A stretch of DNA of 64,000 bases from Rehmannia glutinosa (Eukaryota; Streptophyta; Magnoliopsida; Lamiales; Orobanchaceae), in contig CM071931.1 in NCBI GenBank assembly GCA_016081115.2, positions 19,010,317 to 19,074,316 on the forward strand. The letters are read 5' to 3'. The stretch's first letter is position 1. Each line of letters starts with the position of its first letter. Below are positions 1 to 10,928 of the stretch, one piece after another. Below the pieces are notes generated by a model. That model saw only the letters and a list, made by a program, of their open reading frames with translations. It was not told the origin of the DNA and did not search any database. The translations under genes and the position numbers were made by a program.

Positions 1-1684
1 TGATTTGTCTCGACTCGGATGTGCCCATTGCCATTAGAAAAGGAGTAAGATCTTGTACCCAGCATCCTATTGCTAATTATTTGTCTTACCAAAACATATC
101 CAGGACCCATAGAGAATTCTTATCAAAGATTTCTAACCTGTATGTACCAAGATGTATTCAGGATGCTCTATGTAATTCGGATTGAAAGTTAGCAGTTATG
201 GAGGAAGTGAATGCTCTTGAGAAGAGTGGGACTTGGGAGATTGTTCAATTACCGAGAGGCAAGGCCACTGTAGGGTACAAATGGGTCTTCACTGTGAAGT
301 GTAGAGTTGATGGAAGCATTTAGAGGTACAAGGCAAAACTTGTTGCCAAAGGATTCACTCAAACATATGGTATTGACTACCAAGAGACATTTGCTCCAGT
401 TGCGAAAATAAACTCAATAAGAGTACTACTCTCTTTAGTTGTGAACTCTGATTGGCCTTTATATCAACTCGATGTAAAGAATGCTTTTCTTAACGGTGAC
501 CTAAAAGAAGAAGTATTTATGGATCTTCCACCTGGATTTGAAGAGAAGCTTGGGAGGAACAAGGTATGCAAACTAAAAAAAAAAATCATTGTATGGCCTT
601 AAACAATCTCCAAGGGCATGGTTTGAAAGATTGGAAGGGCAGTGAAGAGTTAACGTTATACTCAAAGCCAAGCTGATCACACGATGTTCTACAAATACTC
701 AAGAGATGGTAAACTAGCTATTTTCATAGTGTATGTGGATGACATCATAAAGGATGTACACTGTGATGATATGGCGGAGATTGAAGAATTAAAGAAAACC
801 TTGCACGTGTATTTGAAATCAAAGATCCTGGGAATTCTAAAATATTTTCTAATGATGGAATTTGCACGATCAAAGGAAGGTATTTTGTTAATCAAAGAAA
901 GTATATATTAGATTTACTTGATGAAACAGGCATGTTGGGATGTCGGATAATGAAACCCCAATAGAGCCTAATTTGAGACTACAACTCGCTGAAAGTGATG
1001 ATGTGATAGATAAAGAGAAATACCAAAGGCTCGTGGGTAAGCTTATCTATCCGCTACATACCGGCCCCGATATAGCTTTCGTTGTGAGTGTGGTGAGTCA
1101 ATTTATGCACTCACTGGTCCAGACATTTTGAAGATGCCTATAGAATATTGAGGTACCTAGAGGGGACACCGGAAAGGGATTACTTTTTCGTAAAACAAGG
1201 ACATCTCCGGATGGAAGCTTTATCGGTGCGTATTGGGGGAAGTACTACGGATGTAAGGTCAACTTTAGGCTATTGCACCTTTGTGGGTGGTAACTTGTCA
1301 CTTGGAGGAGCAAAAACAAAATGTGGTAGCTAGAAGTCGAAGTTTCGTTCAAAAGAGCGTGGAATATGTGAAGTGATATGGATAACGAGACTGTTAGAGG
1401 ACTTGAAGATTATCACTCCTTTTCCAATTAAAATTTACTCTGACAGTAAAGCTACAATCTCTATTGCTCACAACCCGGTCCTCCATGATAGTATGAAGCA
1501 TGTGGAAGTAGACAAACATTTCATCAAGGAGAAACTTGACAGTGGAATAATCTGCATGCCATATATTCCAACAATTGATCTTGCAGATGTTCTAACGAAA
1601 GGGTTGCATAAAAAGCAATTTGAAAGTCTTGTTAGCAAGCTTGCCATGAAAGATATATTCATGCCACTGAGGGGGAGAGTGTAG
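1..1684 (+). pseudogene. Copia retrotransposon pol fragment (RT-RNase H), 3' part
   Basis: The translated plus strand reads as Copia reverse transcriptase: the YKWVF, LVAKGF and DVKNAFLNG blocks lie at about 200-500 and the YVDDI active-site box is at 732-746. It continues into RNase H (SDSKATISIAHNP, LADVLTKGLH) and stops at 1684, just before a purine-rich tract and the LTR. The frame is broken by stop codons and shifts (an in-frame TAG at 320-322, an A-run shift near 575-590, another after 911), so this copy is defective. The gag, protease and integrase end lies outside the window. The similarity places it in Ty1/Copia; I cannot fix the lineage. Confidence 0.9.
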
Positions 1685-1915
1685 AAAAGATGGATATCCT
1701 TAGTTGATTTCCCAATCTTTATGATAATGTCAATCGAATCGACATCGATTCTTAGGAGTAAATCGTAATGGTTAAGCTAGAAAGTCAACAAATCCCTTCT
1801 ATCATGGAATCTTAAATGAGACGATTTTGTAGATATGTTCTATCATGGCATTATTTAAGTGTACTTGTATCATTTTATCAATAGAAAAAGATAACAAGTT
1901 TATTCCATATATTCT
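1680..1915 (+). repeat. 3' LTR of the first Copia element (right end uncertain)
   Basis: A polypurine tract (GAGGGGGAGAG) at 1669-1679 is followed by TGTAGAAAAG at 1680, the expected TG start of an LTR directly after RNase H. I see no second LTR in the window and no certain CA end; a CA near 1915 or 1950 is possible. The following DNA to 2332 is AT-rich and shows no gene. Confidence 0.55.
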
Positions 1916-2341
1916 CAATGTCTCTTAATCTATCTTTCTTCTCAGCCTATATACAATCATATCACAAATACACTATTTACTCTCTTATTTTTCCAATCAT
2001 CATATATAGTGTTTTATCTCTTATTTTTTCAAAGTATCAATCACATCAAAAATATCATCATATCAACCATCATCATCACGATTCCATTTTATATATCTAA
2101 TTACACCCTCAAAGTTCATTCTCATTTTTACTAATATAATTTTTCGCACTATTCTCTTCTAATATAAACACAAGGTCAACCATTAAGATTGCTATTTGAC
2201 AACTGTGGATATGAAATGAGAATATAATGATTAAAGGTGATGTGATAAAAATACTGAAATAACGATTTGATATAATTGGTAGTTAAAAATATGTGAGCGG
2301 GTGAATAATAAAATTTTGATGACACTTTGTAGTTTGTAATA

Positions 2342-3112
2342 GGGATAAATTCACTTTTGGTACCCAAAGTATTAGCGGTTTTCACTTTTGGTACCGTTTT
2401 TGGGCTTATCATTATTAGACCAACGTTTCAAAATTCACTCATTTTTGACACATTAGTTAGTCAACCGTTAAAGACTAACGATTGACCGGCCGGAGTCGGA
2501 GCAATGTTGGATGGGGTGGTGAATTCTGACTCAAAATTTTATCCTGAGCAACTTTGTCTTCTTGGTCGGAGGCCAATTCGGCCGGCAACACGGAGATACG
2601 GGCCCCTAAAAGTCGAAAACTCGATTTTAAGATCCCCTTTTGTGCGTTTTTGGTTCGGGGGGCAAATCGGACCAATTGAGGAATGGGCTTTGTGCGCCTT
2701 AAGATGATGAAGACGATGGTATGCTCAATTTTGGATTTGGGGAAGTATCTTGGATGGAATTTAGCTTTGAATTAAACTTTGGGTTTTTTGAATTATCGTC
2801 AATTGGCATCGGAGACGAACTCAAATCATGAAATTGGCCACTGGTTATTATAGGACTTGTAGATTCGCTCAAAATGAGTGGTTGCACGACACTTGTGGTC
2901 GCCAAATCGGCCCGAGACGCCGTGAAGCATGCGCCAACCGTGGAAACCTGCTACAGTTGGTCAACCGTTAGTCTTTAACGGTTGACTAACGGAATGTGCC
3001 AAAAATGAGTGAATTTTGAAACGTTGGGTACTAATAAAGATAAGCCCCAAAAAAACGGGCACCAAAAGTGAAAACCGCTAATACTTTGAGTACTAAAAAG
3101 TGAATTTATCCC
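2342..3112. mobile_element. Non-autonomous Mutator-like element, 771 bp
   Basis: Inverted terminal repeats of about 145 bp begin GGGATAAATTCACTTTT at 2342 and end with the reverse complement at 3112. The inner ends share GTCAACCGTTAAAGACTAACG. The element is bounded by a perfect 9-bp duplication, TTTGTAATA, at 2333-2341 and 3113-3121. Long inverted repeats with a 9-bp duplication are the mark of the Mutator superfamily. The 450-bp GC-rich core has short open stretches but no transposase, so this is a non-autonomous copy. Confidence 0.88.
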
Positions 3113-3121
3113 TTTGTAATA

Positions 3122-3822
3122 ATGACTTGATTTTTTCGAAAAATGGGTAGATGTGATAGTGTAAAAAACGTTTGAGGAAAAAGTGAGTGAGTGAAAAATA
3201 TATTTTTGTGAAATTTGGTAGACAAATCTCAATTTGAGTTAAACAAGTTTCTCTAGCAGAATAAAATGAATTTTTTTTGTAGGCAATTGCAACCTAAGAT
3301 TGATTGTTTTACACACATATCAATTTAGGATAACACTTCTAAATCACAATACTTGATCGCCGCGCGATTGATCCGGATTCGATCTCATACGGATGACAAG
3401 TGTGTCCTTCCCCTACTTTAACAAAAAAACACTTTTTGAATAACATCGTAGTTTACATCAGTTTTTGTGGTACCTGCTGGCAAAACTATCATTCATGGGG
3501 ATAACTCAATTCCAAGGGAGGTTCCACAAAATGGGGGACACATCATAATAATGCGTTCAATTCAAGCAAGTGCGTTATGTGGACCATAAAAACCAAATTA
3601 CTCAAATAGAATGTTCGATATTCAAGATAACGCAAAATAAGGAGAGCGACAAAATTCCCAAAAAACAACTCCCCCCCCCCCCCTAACATGGCATAAGCCA
3701 TTTTCGCGACCACTTTTTATTCTTGTAGGAAAGCATGTTCAACCAAGAATGAATTTCCAAATCTTGATCGATTTTACTTCACAGAGGTATCGTCCCTCTT
3801 GGGAGAACCACGGAAGCTGGAA
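3122..3822. other. Intergenic stretch downstream of the aminopeptidase gene
   Basis: No gene is seen. The segment holds the presumed 3' UTR of the aminopeptidase next to 3823 and a run of 13 C at 3671-3683. The rest is AT-rich single-copy-looking sequence. Confidence 0.5.
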
Positions 3823-6800
3823 TTAAGACGAGTTCTTTAAGACCCATTCGACGAGTGTTGGAATACCAAATCCGGTCGCGTTTTTCTTCTTATCGTTCCA
3901 GACTGGGCCAGCCATGTCTATATGCATCCACTGGACCTTCTCATCGACAAACTGCAGAAGAAACAATTATTTGCTAAATGTATTACAAAAACCTAATTAA
4001 GTTCTGTATTTGATTAACAGATACACCTCAAAAAGGTACAATCTATAAAATAGAAACAAATATCAAGGGGTGTTGGTAATTTTGAAAAGGGTGAGGCTAT
4101 TCACAACCCCAAAACCTATCAACACACCCCATAAATTTAGACAAAAATGTCTTCCCTAAAATACCCTAACCCAAAAATACTCAACACACACAAAAACAGG
4201 GCCATGGCAAGCGGTGGCCCCACACGCACACACCCGGCAGCAGCCAATCAGCCATGTCACAAACGCATAAACACACAAATACAGGCCTGAAATGGAGAGG
4301 ATGGGGAAGAAAGAGGGGTGGCGGCCTGACCGGCCTCTCTTTCTTTGATTTTTCCTTCTTTCCTCTTTTCCCCATTCTTTTTCCCCCTTCATTCCGTGTT
4401 ATGAGTTTTTGAGGGAAAACTTGATGCATTAACAATAACGAAAATTTATTGCATGAAAAATTCTAAACCATGAGCTTCTATAAGACTTGTGGAGAAATGG
4501 TTTCCTATTATGTATCGAGAGGAATTTGCAATTGCCGTCAGTAATTAATCCAAGAGAATGGGGAGATGATAGAGAGATCGGGATGGCTTTGGAGAAAAGA
4601 AAGATCTGGTGCATGATGTTTTTTTTTTTAATGGGTCTCTGGTGCATGAATTTAATTTTTATGGGGAGATGATAGAGAGATCGGGGATGGCTTTGGAGAA
4701 AAGAAAGATCTGGTGCATGATTTTTTTTTTTATGGGTCTCTGGTGCATGAATTTAAGTTTGATAGGTTGCTGTTGAATGACAGGTGTGAGAAAGGAACTA
4801 CATTTTATTAGCTTGAGCTATTTGAAGTAAAATATTATTAGTATATTGATGATAAAGAGGATTATGAGTGAAGTGCTGAAAAATAATCAATCTCCATGAT
4901 CAAATGCGAACAAAGAGTACAACTTTGAATTATGTAAGCATCGAATATAGATAACACACTCTGTTTCCAAGATTTGGTGTTTATGTTTTGGGGGTTTAAT
5001 TAGGGGAAGGGTAAATTGGAGAATGCTAGGGGGTGTACTAAGTAAATATATTATTTTTTAAAAAAAATGTGGGGTGCATTAAGAAGGGGTGTATTGATAG
5101 GTTTTGGAGGTGTTAATAGCGGCTCCCTTTTGAAAAATAGTTGGGTTCTTTAGTAATTGACCATAATTTTTATGCATAATTTTGACCCTGACATTCAAAA
5201 TCATATTAGCTCAATTCCATTATTTCCTTGATCAAAAGCTTCTGCTTTCTTCCCACAGCTGGATGAAAAATCATCCACTTCATTAATAAAGGTATAAGAA
5301 TAGCATGCACCCACCGAGGCATATAGTGCAGACCGAAATAATGCCACACTTGTTCCAACTTCGACTGAAAAATCAGTTAAGTTGGTAGACCACTTGATGG
5401 AGAACATAACTATTTAAAAAAAAAGCTAGAACATAACTAGATAACGATTAACGCGCGCTCCAATAAGGGCAGAAAAATGGGAAAAAGAGGGTCCCAAAAA
5501 GCTTTTACCTGCTTCAAGAAAAGAGCTGCAGTGATGGCACCACCTTGACGACCACCTGTATTGACCATATCAGCCACTCCCGATTTCATGGATTCCCAGT
5601 AACTTTCCTCCAAAGGCATCCTCCAAAGTTTTTCCCCACTGACCTCTGAGGCTCCAAGTACCTCTTTTGCCAGGTCATCACTAGGTGTAAAAACACCTGT
5701 TTTTTGAATGTTAAAAGGAAACAGTCAGCAAAGGATATCTAAGTTCCATTAAATTTACATATATGTAATCAGGGAAAAAAGAATTGAATCAATCGCCATG
5801 CAACAAAGTTATAGAAATTAATCAAAACGAAGATATATAAAAAAATCACCTACCAGCAATAGAGGGTCCAAGAGCAACAACACAGGCCCCAGTCAGAGTA
5901 GCCAGATCCACGATCTACACATTAATAAAGGTCTGTTAACATTCAACTTCAAAGTGAACTCCATAACAACTTCGAGATAATTGAACAATTTAAAGGTTTC
6001 GCTAGTGCATTTCTCTCAAATCCTCTTGACTATGAATGGAATATTATAAAATTAAATATGCAAAAATGAAAATTAGCTGATTCCATCTCCAATGTATAAC
6101 ATCCAGCTTTCAATTTCATAACTAATGGATATTGAATAACTAAGACTTTTCTCTGAAACTATACTGAGAACAAAATAGCCAAATACAGATATGAATTGGG
6201 AATATTGCTCATTTGAAGAATACACTTCATGAAATTATAGAATGGTTGTAGCCATGACAACTGAAAACCAAAAGAGTATCCAAAAACAAGATGTTGCAAA
6301 GAGTGGAAAAGAAAATGCATCTTAGCGCACCTTCTCTACGCCTGATTGCAAGCATATACCAACGCATCTGCAAGTGTCAGTCTACCTTCAGCATCTGTAT
6401 TGTTTACCTAACATCGATGAACACAAAATATATCAAGAAGAGGAAAAGGGCAAAGTGGCATGTATCATTCAGTACAATCATATGAACACTGCAAACAGAT
6501 GGATTGCATCTTTCAATGTTTATTCCACGAGAAGATAAGAAAGAAGATCTTAAAGTATCAACGAGAGATCAATCCGATTTCGTTAAGAATTTCCCAAGTA
6601 TTTTGCTAATGTTGTCGATTTCGATCATTTAAGTAATTTTCTAGAAAATATTAAATTTATTATTTATTTGTAAGAACTTAATGCTTTTAGAAAGACCTTT
6701 TCTTGTTAGGAATCGATCTTGAATTAATTACTTAAGTCTATTCCTAGTTGGAAAATAATTTTCTTAATCCTTATTTAAGTTCTTCAATAGTGAGACTCCA

Positions 6801-9562
6801 TTAACCTCTTCCAATGGACAGAAGAAAAAGTAATTTATAACTTTTTATGTGGAGAAATTACCTCAATTGTCTTTCCATTCGAAGCTGTAATGATGTCCCC
6901 AGGTCTCATACCTGTTCCACTTATCATATTCTCAAGCTGCAACAATGAAGTGAACCTGCATTCACATCACAAATTAACGGCTTACTCTTAATCCATCTCA
7001 AAGTTCTTGGAAAAAAATAACAGACATTTGTGATCATAAGACAGGGTACCAAATGAGAATAACAAATAACTGAGAACTTGTAAAACAAGCCAAGCAAACA
7101 GCATTGCCCTGAAAAAGTAGCCAGGAAAATTAAAAAAATCCACCTCTACTCCAGCAGGCTTGATTTGACCAAGAGCTTTTGCTGCACCAAGTACTGCGGC
7201 TGAGCCTCCCATATCAAATTTCATGAGCTCAATAGAACAGCCTGGTCCTGTCTTGATATTGTAGCCACCACTGAATCGTAGACAAGCATTCAAGATTTTG
7301 CATGTCAAAAGAGCTCACGAGCAAATATGGATTACAGAAATATCTTAAAAGGCTTCTTTCTTTTTCACAAATTAAAAAATGGAAACTAATTTGCAAAACA
7401 TATATTCTTACCTGTCGAAAGTCAATCCTTTTCCGACTAAGGCCAGCTTGGTTTTGACTTGTCCACTAGGGGGCTTGTAACATAAATGGATGAAATGGGG
7501 AGGATTGGCAGATGCTGCAGCAACACCCAAATACGAACCCATTTTCAATTCTTTGCACTGCTCTACATCCAATATTTTTGCAGAAAAAACATCACTGTAC
7601 TCAAGCAATCTTTGTGGCTTCGCCTGCGAAATACTCCTGAAATTTATGACAAAAACGAAATGAAAAGAAAGGAACAAGTTTACCTCATAAAAGGGCCGAA
7701 TCAATACCAAAAACATAATGTCAGAATAGAGCCTAAAAAAATCAAAATTTCCAGGGATCATCCACCAGCACAAACAACTACTCATAATTTTTTGGGATAA
7801 TTACATATACTATCCTTGAGTTTTAGCCTAATTACAAAAAAAAAAAAAAAAAATGTTCATCTTTCAAAATTACAAAATCCCTTGACATTTGTTTCTATTT
7901 TATAAATTGCACCCTATTGAGGGGGTAATTTGAATAACAAATACAAACCTCAAGGGGAATTTGCAATACATCAGGTATTTTTGTAACTTTAAGAGATAAC
8001 TAGATTTTTTGGAATTAAGCTAGCTAAATCTAATAATTTTTATTCCTCAAAACTTAATCTCGAAAAAGGTGAAAGCATAAGGTGGATAGAATGACGACGG
8101 AATATTACGAACCAGGAGTGAGTACATTAGCCGGAGCATTTACAAGCTCTCTCCCAAAAATGATCCCAGAACAAACATCTCCTGCATATTTGAGTTTTTT
8201 CTCTATCTCAGGTCCACTACCAAGACCAAGAATATCCACCGACTTGAGAGCTGGCAGTTTAGATTCCGACTTGAATCTAGTATCATCAAAAGTCCCCAAC
8301 ACAGCTCCTGTAGCATTAAAAATACAATAAAGTCCAATTCCACGGATAAGCAAAAACAGGTATATGCAGGTTAAATTCAAATGTCAATAGAAAAGTACCA
8401 GTAGCTATTGCTGATGCAGTACTCAGCTTCAATTCTGCAGGGATCCCTTCAGAAGAAGCAAGAGTAATGGCAACCTTACTTGCCTGTGAAGACTTTGCTG
8501 CTAAAGCAACAGCCTCACCAAGATTACGATATGTCACAGTTGGCGATGCGGCTGAACCGAGTCCAATTAAACCAACTCTTTTCGAACCAAGACCAGGAAG
8601 CCTAAGAACTGTCGATTGTCCAGCCTTTCCGGTGAAATCCTCCTCGGATGAGGCTTCAGATAATAATCCTCCTAACTGCATATCTAGCTTTTGAAGAATT
8701 GAATTCTTGAACTTCGAATTCTCATCTTTCGCCATGTCTTTTCTGTGACGCCAAGGGCAAGTATGTCTCCTTTCCATTGACTACATCAATCTCTTTTGCA
8801 GCAAATGAGATCTTTCATTGTTCCACAAACATGTTAGTTTGATTATGCCGCAATTATTATATCCTCAATGCAAACAATAAATGAAACACAAAAAATATGC
8901 AAAAATAATATACAAATTAAAGAATTAGTTTGCAGAAAGACGAATGACACATGTATATAACAGTGAGACTACAACCATTTATATGGGAAAAAGAAAAAAA
9001 AACATGAAAAGTCTTCCAAACAATTAAGAAACGGATCAGTAGATAAAAAAAATGGTATAGACATTTGATGTCATGCGCAGACGACAAATTCAAGTTCTTG
9101 CAGATTGTATCCGAAAAAAATTGCTGTGACAATAATTATCAATTACTCTACAAAAAAACAAATAAACCAAACATACAGCTTGAGGGCTTTATGAATAAGC
9201 CAATTTCCTTACATCTTACACATACCAAAACTATCAATCAAATTTTCATTGAAGAATACCAATCCAAAAAAAGAAAAATCAAACAAATAACAAAAATTAG
9301 TCAATCTCAACACACCCTTCAAATAAAGTAACGAAAACAATACCTTTGGTGGGTCGATCTTGTTGGGTTGAGTGAGGCCAAGAGTGGCCCTAGCAATGGA
9401 GTGAGCCATACGCCTTGCTCTTCCTGAATAAAGGGGCGTATATGTCAAAGGAAAACCCCAGATGGAGCCGAATTGCAATTTCGTGAAAACCGAGGTGCAG
9501 GAGGATTTATAGTAAGAAGAAGAAGAAGTCGAAGCGAGCAGAGTGAGAGAATTGAGAGTAGT
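3823..9562 (-). CDS. LAP: Leucine aminopeptidase (M17 family, plastid-type), 10 exons, frame disrupted
   Basis: This is a cytosol/leucyl aminopeptidase, a two-metal enzyme that removes N-terminal residues. Inferred coding exons in transcript order are 9562-9344, 8811-8399, 8307-8113, 7636-7412, 7270-7144, 6955-6862, 6407-6331, 5914-5854, 5696-5509 and 3951-3823, all with GT-AG borders. Exon 4 holds LALVGKGLTFD and exon 5 holds SGGYNIK and MKFDMGG, where E. coli PepA has Lys/Asp metal ligands and the catalytic Lys. Exon 7 holds the family signature NTDAEGRL. The Ser/Thr-rich start resembles a plastid transit peptide. Oddities: no in-frame ATG at the expected start (TAG at 9565-9563; the first in-frame ATG is at 9409). 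Relative to the family there are two 1-base losses in exon 2, a gain plus a 2-base loss in exon 4, a 2-base loss in exon 6 and a 1-base loss in exon 7. It is either a recent pseudogene or has consensus errors; the family call is firm. Confidence 0.93.
4089..5127. mobile_element. Mutator-like insertion in the last intron of the aminopeptidase, 1039 bp
   Basis: A 9-bp direct repeat TTTTGAAAA lies at 4080-4088 and 5128-5136. Between the repeats the ends are inverted: GGGTGAGGCTATTCACA on the left pairs with a right end reading GGGAGCCGCTATTAACA on the opposite strand, followed by shared AAAACCTATCAA and ACACCCC blocks. The core has no transposase but includes GC-rich DNA at 4190-4400 and a tandem duplication at 4558-4756. 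A 9-bp duplication fits the Mutator superfamily. The GC-rich core could be captured host sequence (inference). Confidence 0.8.
4558..4756. repeat. Tandem duplication, unit 103 bp, two copies
   Basis: The block beginning ATGGGGAGATGATAGAGAG at 4558 recurs at 4661 almost unchanged, including GGCTTTGGAGAAAAGAAAG and the poly-T stretch followed by GGTCTCTGGTGCATGAATT. It lies wholly inside the Mutator-like insertion. Confidence 0.9.
7794..8046. mobile_element. Diverged GGGATAATTAC-family miniature element in aminopeptidase intron 3
   Basis: It starts GGGATAATTACA and has the same internal order as the copies at 33930 and 42781: a block about an unreadable poly-A, ACAAAATCCCTTG, TTTTATAAATTGCA, and a region with CAAATACAAAC. 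The right end is eroded and no target duplication can be defended, so the right border is approximate. It sits between exon 4 (ends 7636) and exon 3 (starts 8113). Confidence 0.55.
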
Positions 9563-9599
9563 CTAATGGCGGGCATTGTGAAGTGTGCCCGTCTCCTGG

Positions 9600-9607
9600 T
9601 ATTTATA
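9600..9607 (-). promoter_or_regulatory. TATA box of the aminopeptidase gene
   Basis: TATAAATA is read on the minus strand about 35 bases upstream of the open reading frame. This puts the transcription start near 9570. The out-of-frame ATG at 9576-9574 would then lie at or before the start site, so it is unlikely to be the real start codon. Confidence 0.6.
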
Positions 9608-9953
9608 GTAGGCAGATCAGTAGATGGATCATGGATAGATACAATGTAAACACGCGAGTATAATGCGATTGTTTACAGGGTGGGGTGGGAGGGTGGAGTG
9701 ACATCACTTAATAATTGTTTCAATTTATTTAATATATTGTTTTTAAACCTTTTAATACTATTCTTTTAGGCAACAAAAATATACTTTTGGAAAGACTTGT
9801 AATTTGTTAGATTACGGACTAATTTGGCTTATCCGATATCTTATCTAAAATTATTTATTTCTTAAAAATGTTTAATTCCTGACGTGTTATTATTTCACTC
9901 CAGGATTTAAATGGTGACCCGATACTAAGCCATAACATTAACAGAGCATAGCC
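9608..9953. other. Aminopeptidase upstream region
   Basis: No gene is seen. This is moderately AT-rich DNA between the aminopeptidase TATA box and the nested transposon block, and it should hold the upstream promoter. Confidence 0.45.
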
Positions 9954-10639
9954 CTAGAGATTAGAGATGTTAAATTTCGGGCCAGCCCCAACGAAGCTAA
10001 ACGGTCTCCGGGTTGAACAGCATTCGCTATTAAACGGGCCGGTGCAATATTGGAACCCAGCCTAATCTTAGCGGGCTACTATCGGGCTATAAGTAAAAAA
10101 TTAAAAATTATATACTTAAATCTAAAATTTTAAACTCCAACCTATAACATTTCAGTTTAACATTTTAAGTTAAAGTATTCATTATAAAAAAGTCATGCAT
10201 AGTTTATAATTACATTGCATTAACAAAATTATGAAATTTAAATATTTTATGATCTAAATTTGAAAAATAAAAATATAACGATAAAAGATAACATTATATA
10301 TTGATATAAAATGGAAAAATTCATACTTTTTTAAATTACTCGTATGACTATAAGTCATAATTTTTAAAATTATATATTTAAATTTATTAAAGATAAGGAG
10401 ATGTGAATTTGAAAAATATATATTTAATAATAGGTAATATTTAATAAAAATAGATATATAATATTAGAATTATATTTATTTCTTTTTTAAAACACAATTG
10501 GCGACTAGCAAGGCTAGCCAACGAGTCTCGGGCTAACGGTCAAGGTCAAAAAAAGATTTAATAAAGCCAAAATGATTCGACCCTAACTATTTTTAATCCT
10601 AGTTTAAATAGTCCGGGCCAAAAAATCGTGGCCCGTTTT

Positions 10640-10894
10640 GTTGGTATTATTGGTTTTGGGCCTATTTTCTATTGGGCTTCTCATTTATAGTTGGGCCTCA
10701 ATATGTTGTTGTTAGTCGTGCTTCACTTTTAGTTAGATGGTTTTGTTTTGTATGTTTAACACATTTTCTCTGTTGCGTTTTTCTTCCCGCGTGTCTATAT
10801 AACAGACACACCCAGATGTCATGTTGCTTGAGTTGAATAATACAATTTCGTAGTTGAAATATGATTCTATTTTTCGCCATTTAGAAAATCTTCA
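10640..10894 (+). repeat. 5' LTR of Copia element A
   Basis: It starts TGTTGGTATTATTGG and ends AGAAAATCTTCA. It matches 29318-29574 over its full length with a few substitutions. A TATATAA motif lies near 10796. Confidence 0.92.
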
Positions 10895-10909
10895 TGGTAT
10901 CTAGAGCCA
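10895..10909 (+). other. Primer binding site of element A
   Basis: TGGTATCTAGAGCCA directly after the LTR resembles the usual TGGTATCAGAGC site complementary to initiator methionine tRNA, with one extra base. Confidence 0.7.
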
Positions 10910-10928
10910 GATATTAAGATCAAACACT

